Positions 3,949-6,607 of a stretch of DNA of 6,607 nt are shown one piece after another. Source of the stretch: Deinococcus sp. (GTDB lineage: Bacteria > Deinococcota > Deinococci > JACQHA01). Under the pieces are notes generated by a model that was not told where the DNA came from, searched no databases, and was given only the letters and a program-made list of their open reading frames with translations. Location: contig JACQHA010000374.1 in NCBI GenBank assembly GCA_016199255.1, positions 1 through 6,607 of the forward strand. Reading direction: 5' to 3'. Numbering within the stretch: position 1 is the first letter of the stretch; the number at the start of each line of letters is the position of its first letter. The position numbers and the translations under genes were made by a program.

Positions 3949-5610
3949 CTAGCTGGCTGGCCCCTCTACCTGAAGCAGGCGCCACTTGCGGCCCTGGGCC
4001 AGGAGCTGGTAGCGCAGCCGCGGGCTGATCTCCTGCAAAGTAAACCGGTCCACCGCCAGCACGTGGGGCGGCAGCTCCGGGAGGCGGGCCAGGTAGCTCC
4101 CTACCCACACTTCTCCTGGTAATAGCGGGATGCGGTGCAAATAGTGCTCCACCAATAGCCAGGTTCCGGCTGCGGTCCCAGGGCGGGTGGACTCTAGCGC
4201 CAGGACCGGCAGATCAGGCAAAGCGAGCTGACTGAAGGCCACAAAATCTGGGTTATAGTTAAAGGGGTTGGTGGCTAACGTCACCAGCCCCACCACTGCT
4301 ACGCCCACCAGGAGCCCATCCCGGCAAGCCAGCAGCCGGCCGGCCCGGAGCTGCCGCAACGCCCCAACACCCAGCACCAGGTACCCCAGCCCCAGCACCA
4401 GTCCAGGCCACAAAAACTGCGGCTCCTGGGCAAACCGCACCAAAGGGGCTATGACCCCCGCCGCCACCAGCCCCAGCCCCAGCACTAGCCCTGCTGTCAC
4501 CGCCAATAACCGCTGCCCTGGGCAGCGCCTGATGTGGGGCACACTGAGCAACACCACCGAGAGGGTTACCGGAAAAATGTAGGCAGGCAGCTTTCCCTGA
4601 ATCAGGGTGTAGGTCACTAGCGGCAGCACTAGCCACCACCCCAGTGCCTGCTCCCCTACCGCCTCCCGCCGGAACAAGCTCCGGAACGCTTGTAACAGAG
4701 GAATTACCAGCAGCGGTGTCCAGGGCAGCGAGCCCACCAGCAGTACTGCAGGATAGAACAGCAGGTGCCCGAGCAGGGTGGTAGGTGCTGGGCCATACCC
4801 ACCCAGCACCCGCTGCACCACCTCATGCAGCACGGCCTCTTGCACAAAACCCTGGCGATCATTGGCCAGATTCACCAGCAAATAGGGCACAATCAGCAGT
4901 AGCCCCACCCCACTGGCTGCCACCACCCACCCCAGCCGCCGCCACTCCTGCCGCACCAGGGCCAGCAGCAGCGCCCACACTGGGAGTGCCAGCCCTGCGG
5001 CGCTCTTGCTTAACAGCCCCCATCCCAGGCCTAGGGCAAACAGAGCGTACCACCGCCAGTTAGTACGCGCTCGAAACCAGGCGTACACCCCCGCTGCCAA
5101 ACCCACATACAGGTAGATATCAGTCTGCACCATGTGGGTCAGCGCTACTGTAGTCAAGGGGAACAGTAACAGCAGCAGGGCCAAGAGGTTGATCTGGGGG
5201 TCGTGGTACAGCTCCCAAGCCAGCGCCAGCACCAAAAGCGCCGCCACCCCAGCTAGCAGGGCTCCGGGCAACCGCGCCGCCCAATCGCTCTCCCCCAGCA
5301 GGGTGTAGCTGGCCATAATGGCCCACATGGTCAGCGGGGGCTTGTAGTAGCGCGGCTCACCAGCAAAGTACAGGGTCCAGAAGCTGCGGCGCGCCAGCAT
5401 CTCCTGAGCTGCGGTAGTGTAAAACGCCTCGTCATAACCACCGATGCTCCCGCCCAAGCCCAGCAGACAGTAGGCCAGCAGCACGCCGGTGATCACCCCG
5501 CGGTAGCGCCAGGGGTGGGCCACCAGCCAGGAGAAAAGCGAAGGCTCTGGAGATGTGACTGCCGGCGCACCTACTGGTGGGCTAGCCAGGACTGGGGAGG
5601 GAATAGCCAT
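3949..5610 (-). CDS. ArnT/PMT-like GT-C membrane glycosyltransferase (complete copy)
   Basis: The protein has 553 residues and about 12 hydrophobic segments (the first near 38-56, the last near 432-447). GT-C hallmarks of the ArnT/PMT-type group are present: the acidic pair D60-E61 in G-G-Y-D-E-A-F-Y-T-T-A-A-Q-E-M-L in the first external loop, K90-P-P-L, A-R-L-P-G (112-116), a further Asp in Q-T-D-I-Y (D164), S-K-S (201-203) where relatives have T-K-G, and G-K-L-P-A-Y-I-F-P (339-347), like the G-K-L-P-S-Y-I-L-P of ArnT. Such enzymes move a sugar from a polyprenyl-phosphate donor onto lipid, glycan or protein on the outer face of the cytoplasmic membrane; the acceptor cannot be told here. The last 100 or so residues form a less hydrophobic tail, probably external, ending in the strongly conserved L-R-Y-Q-L-L-A-Q-G-R-K-W-R-L. 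ATG 5610 gives a short Pro/Ala-rich leader before the first helix. A close paralogue lies 47 bases upstream on the same strand. Confidence 0.88.
   Translation of the reverse strand: MAIPSPVLASPPVGAPAVTSPEPSLFSWLVAHPWRYRGVITGVLLAYCLLGLGGSIGGYDEAFYTTAAQEMLARRSFWTLYFAGEPRYYKPPLTMWAIMASYTLLGESDWAARLPGALLAGVAALLVLALAWELYHDPQINLLALLLLLFPLTTVALTHMVQTDIYLYVGLAAGVYAWFRARTNWRWYALFALGLGWGLLSKSAAGLALPVWALLLALVRQEWRRLGWVVAASGVGLLLIVPYLLVNLANDRQGFVQEAVLHEVVQRVLGGYGPAPTTLLGHLLFYPAVLLVGSLPWTPLLVIPLLQAFRSLFRREAVGEQALGWWLVLPLVTYTLIQGKLPAYIFPVTLSVVLLSVPHIRRCPGQRLLAVTAGLVLGLGLVAAGVIAPLVRFAQEPQFLWPGLVLGLGYLVLGVGALRQLRAGRLLACRDGLLVGVAVVGLVTLATNPFNYNPDFVAFSQLALPDLPVLALESTRPGTAAGTWLLVEHYLHRIPLLPGEVWVGSYLARLPELPPHVLAVDRFTLQEISPRLRYQLLAQGRKWRLLQVEGPAS
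3976..4002. repeat. 27-base exact direct repeat, copy 1 (paralogue 3' end)
   Basis: The 27 bases starting CAGGCGCCACTTGCG are identical to 5685-5711. They encode the conserved L-A-Q-G-R-K-W-R-L end of both glycosyltransferases. This is part of a longer diverged duplication (about 3949-4900 versus 5658-6607), not a separate element. Confidence 0.75.
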
Positions 5611-5657
5611 AGTACCGCCATTGTAACGGAGCCAGGAGACGGGTCTGAGAGGCAGGA

Positions 5658-6607
5658 TCAGCCGGCTGGCCCTTCGACTTCAATCAGGCGCCACTTGCGG
5701 CCCTGGGCCAGCAGTTGGTAGCGCAGCCGGGAGCCGATCTCATCGAAAGCAAAGCGGTCTATGGCCAGCACATGAGGTGGCAAGCTGGGAAGCTGCGCCA
5801 GGTAATCCTCTACCCACAGCTCGTCGCGGCCGGGGGGAGGAGGGCGGCGCAGGTGGTGGACAATCCACAGCCACTTTCCCGCAGCTACTGTGCCTCGCCT
5901 GGACTGGACCATCACTATGGGCAGCTGGGGCAGCGCGACCTGCTCGAAGGCCACAAAGTCTGGAGAGTGGTTGAAGGGGTTAGTGGCCAGGGCTAGGAGC
6001 ATCCCTGTCCCCACCCCAAGCAGGAGCACATCGCGGCAACCCAGCAGCCGGCCAGCCCTCAGCTGCCCTAGAGCCAGCCCACTGACCACCAGGCTGCTCC
6101 CGCCCAGGAGCAGCAACGGCACCAGGTACTGGGGCTCTCCCAGGTACCAGAGCGCCCCACCAGCCGCCACCAGCAGCACCACCCCCAGCCCGGCCAGCAG
6201 CAGCGCCGTGGCCCGCAGCCACCCTGGCCCCACCCCGGCCCGCAGGTACTGGGCAGCGAATAACACCAGCGATAGCCAGGCGGGGAAAATATAGCTATCC
6301 AGCTTCCCCTGAATCAGGGTATAGGCCACCAGGGGCAACGCCAGCCACCACGCCAGCGCCTGTTCCCCCACCGGCTCCCGCCGGAACAAGTTCCGGAATG
6401 AGCGGAACAGAGGAATCACCAGCAGCGCCGTCCAGGGCACGAAGTCAGTGAGTAGCACCCGCGGGTAGAACAGCAGGTGTCCCAAGAAGCTCTGGGGATG
6501 GGGGCCATATTCCCCCAAGATGCGCCGCACAATCTCCCCAAGCAGGCCTTGCTGTACAAATCCTGCCCGGTTCTGGCTGGCCAGGTTGGCCAGCAGGTAG
6601 GGCAGCG
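5658..6607 (-). CDS. ArnT/PMT-like GT-C membrane glycosyltransferase, second copy (5' end outside window)
   Basis: The stop is TGA 5658-5660 and the frame is open to the window edge, giving 315 C-terminal residues. A GTG at 6530 is internal, because the 25 codons before it (L-P-Y-L-L-A-N-L-A-S...) align with residues 241-265 of the neighbouring paralogue. The segment from G-F-V-Q through the G-K-L motif matches that paralogue at about 70 of 102 positions by hand count. The two C-terminal tails are also closely similar. The conserved loop here reads Q-G-K-L-D-S-Y instead of Q-G-K-L-P-A-Y. The part with the catalytic D-E pair is not in the window, so activity cannot be judged. Gene order, 47-base spacing and similarity indicate tandem duplication and probable co-transcription with the downstream copy. 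Confidence 0.87.
   Translation of the reverse strand, partial: LPYLLANLASQNRAGFVQQGLLGEIVRRILGEYGPHPQSFLGHLLFYPRVLLTDFVPWTALLVIPLFRSFRNLFRREPVGEQALAWWLALPLVAYTLIQGKLDSYIFPAWLSLVLFAAQYLRAGVGPGWLRATALLLAGLGVVLLVAAGGALWYLGEPQYLVPLLLLGGSSLVVSGLALGQLRAGRLLGCRDVLLLGVGTGMLLALATNPFNHSPDFVAFEQVALPQLPIVMVQSRRGTVAAGKWLWIVHHLRRPPPPGRDELWVEDYLAQLPSLPPHVLAIDRFAFDEIGSRLRYQLLAQGRKWRLIEVEGPAG
5685..5711. repeat. 27-base exact direct repeat, copy 2 (paralogue 3' end)
   Basis: Identical to 3976-4002. Exact identity of 27 bases at codon-matched positions within otherwise diverged genes suggests either strong constraint on this C-terminal motif or a short gene-conversion tract. Confidence 0.75.

Noticed and set aside
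4370..4500. Repetitive C/A-rich runs (CCCCAGC units)
   Set aside because: They encode Leu/Gly/Val-rich transmembrane helices of the glycosyltransferase on the - strand; codon bias explains the pattern.
4785..5063. Several + strand open frames of 60-100 codons opposite the glycosyltransferase genes
   Set aside because: They are low-complexity Pro/Ala/Ser-rich shadows of a high-GC gene with no plausible initiation signals or domains.

Overview
This is a GC-rich (roughly 60-65% by eye) bacterial window with compact gene packing and very short intergenic gaps. LemA, a bacterial-type YchF and ArnT/PMT-like membrane glycosyltransferases fit a free-living, possibly thermophilic bacterium. No lineage marker is present (no rRNA or tRNA, no diagnostic protein), so I do not name a phylum.

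Layout, left to right. (1) 1-213, + strand: the 3' end of a nucleoside phosphorylase gene, most like the purine/MTA phosphorylase branch. (2) 252-935, +: an unrecognised protein with an N-terminal two-helix membrane hairpin and a long cytoplasmic-type coiled coil. (3) 936 to about 2193-2206: a tnpB-only IS200/IS605-type element. It has an intact TnpB gene on the - strand (947-2110) flanked by two near-identical hairpin units; no tnpA lies in the window. (4) 2207-2806, +: lemA. (5) 2808-3896, -: ychF, convergent with lemA, with 1 base between the stop codons. (6) 3949-5610 and 5658 to beyond 6607, both -: two tandem paralogous GT-C (ArnT/PMT-like) glycosyltransferases. The upstream copy is cut by the window edge.

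How the pieces fit. The + strand genes 1-213, 252-935 and lemA look like one ancestral operon. Removing the tnpB element would bring the stop codon of the coiled-coil gene to within about 0-13 bases of the lemA start codon. lemA has no Shine-Dalgarno sequence of its own, so it may once have been translationally coupled to the coiled-coil gene, and the element now separates them. The - strand genes (two glycosyltransferases, then ychF) run in one direction with gaps of 47 and 52 bases and could be co-transcribed, although a weak extended -10 lies just before ychF.

The most interesting points are the insertion of a potentially active RNA-guided nuclease element exactly at an operon junction, its paired end hairpins and structured tnpB start, the uncharacterised membrane/coiled-coil partner of LemA, and the duplicated glycosyltransferase pair. 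I found no CRISPR array, tRNA, rRNA, riboswitch or clear intrinsic terminator apart from the element hairpins.
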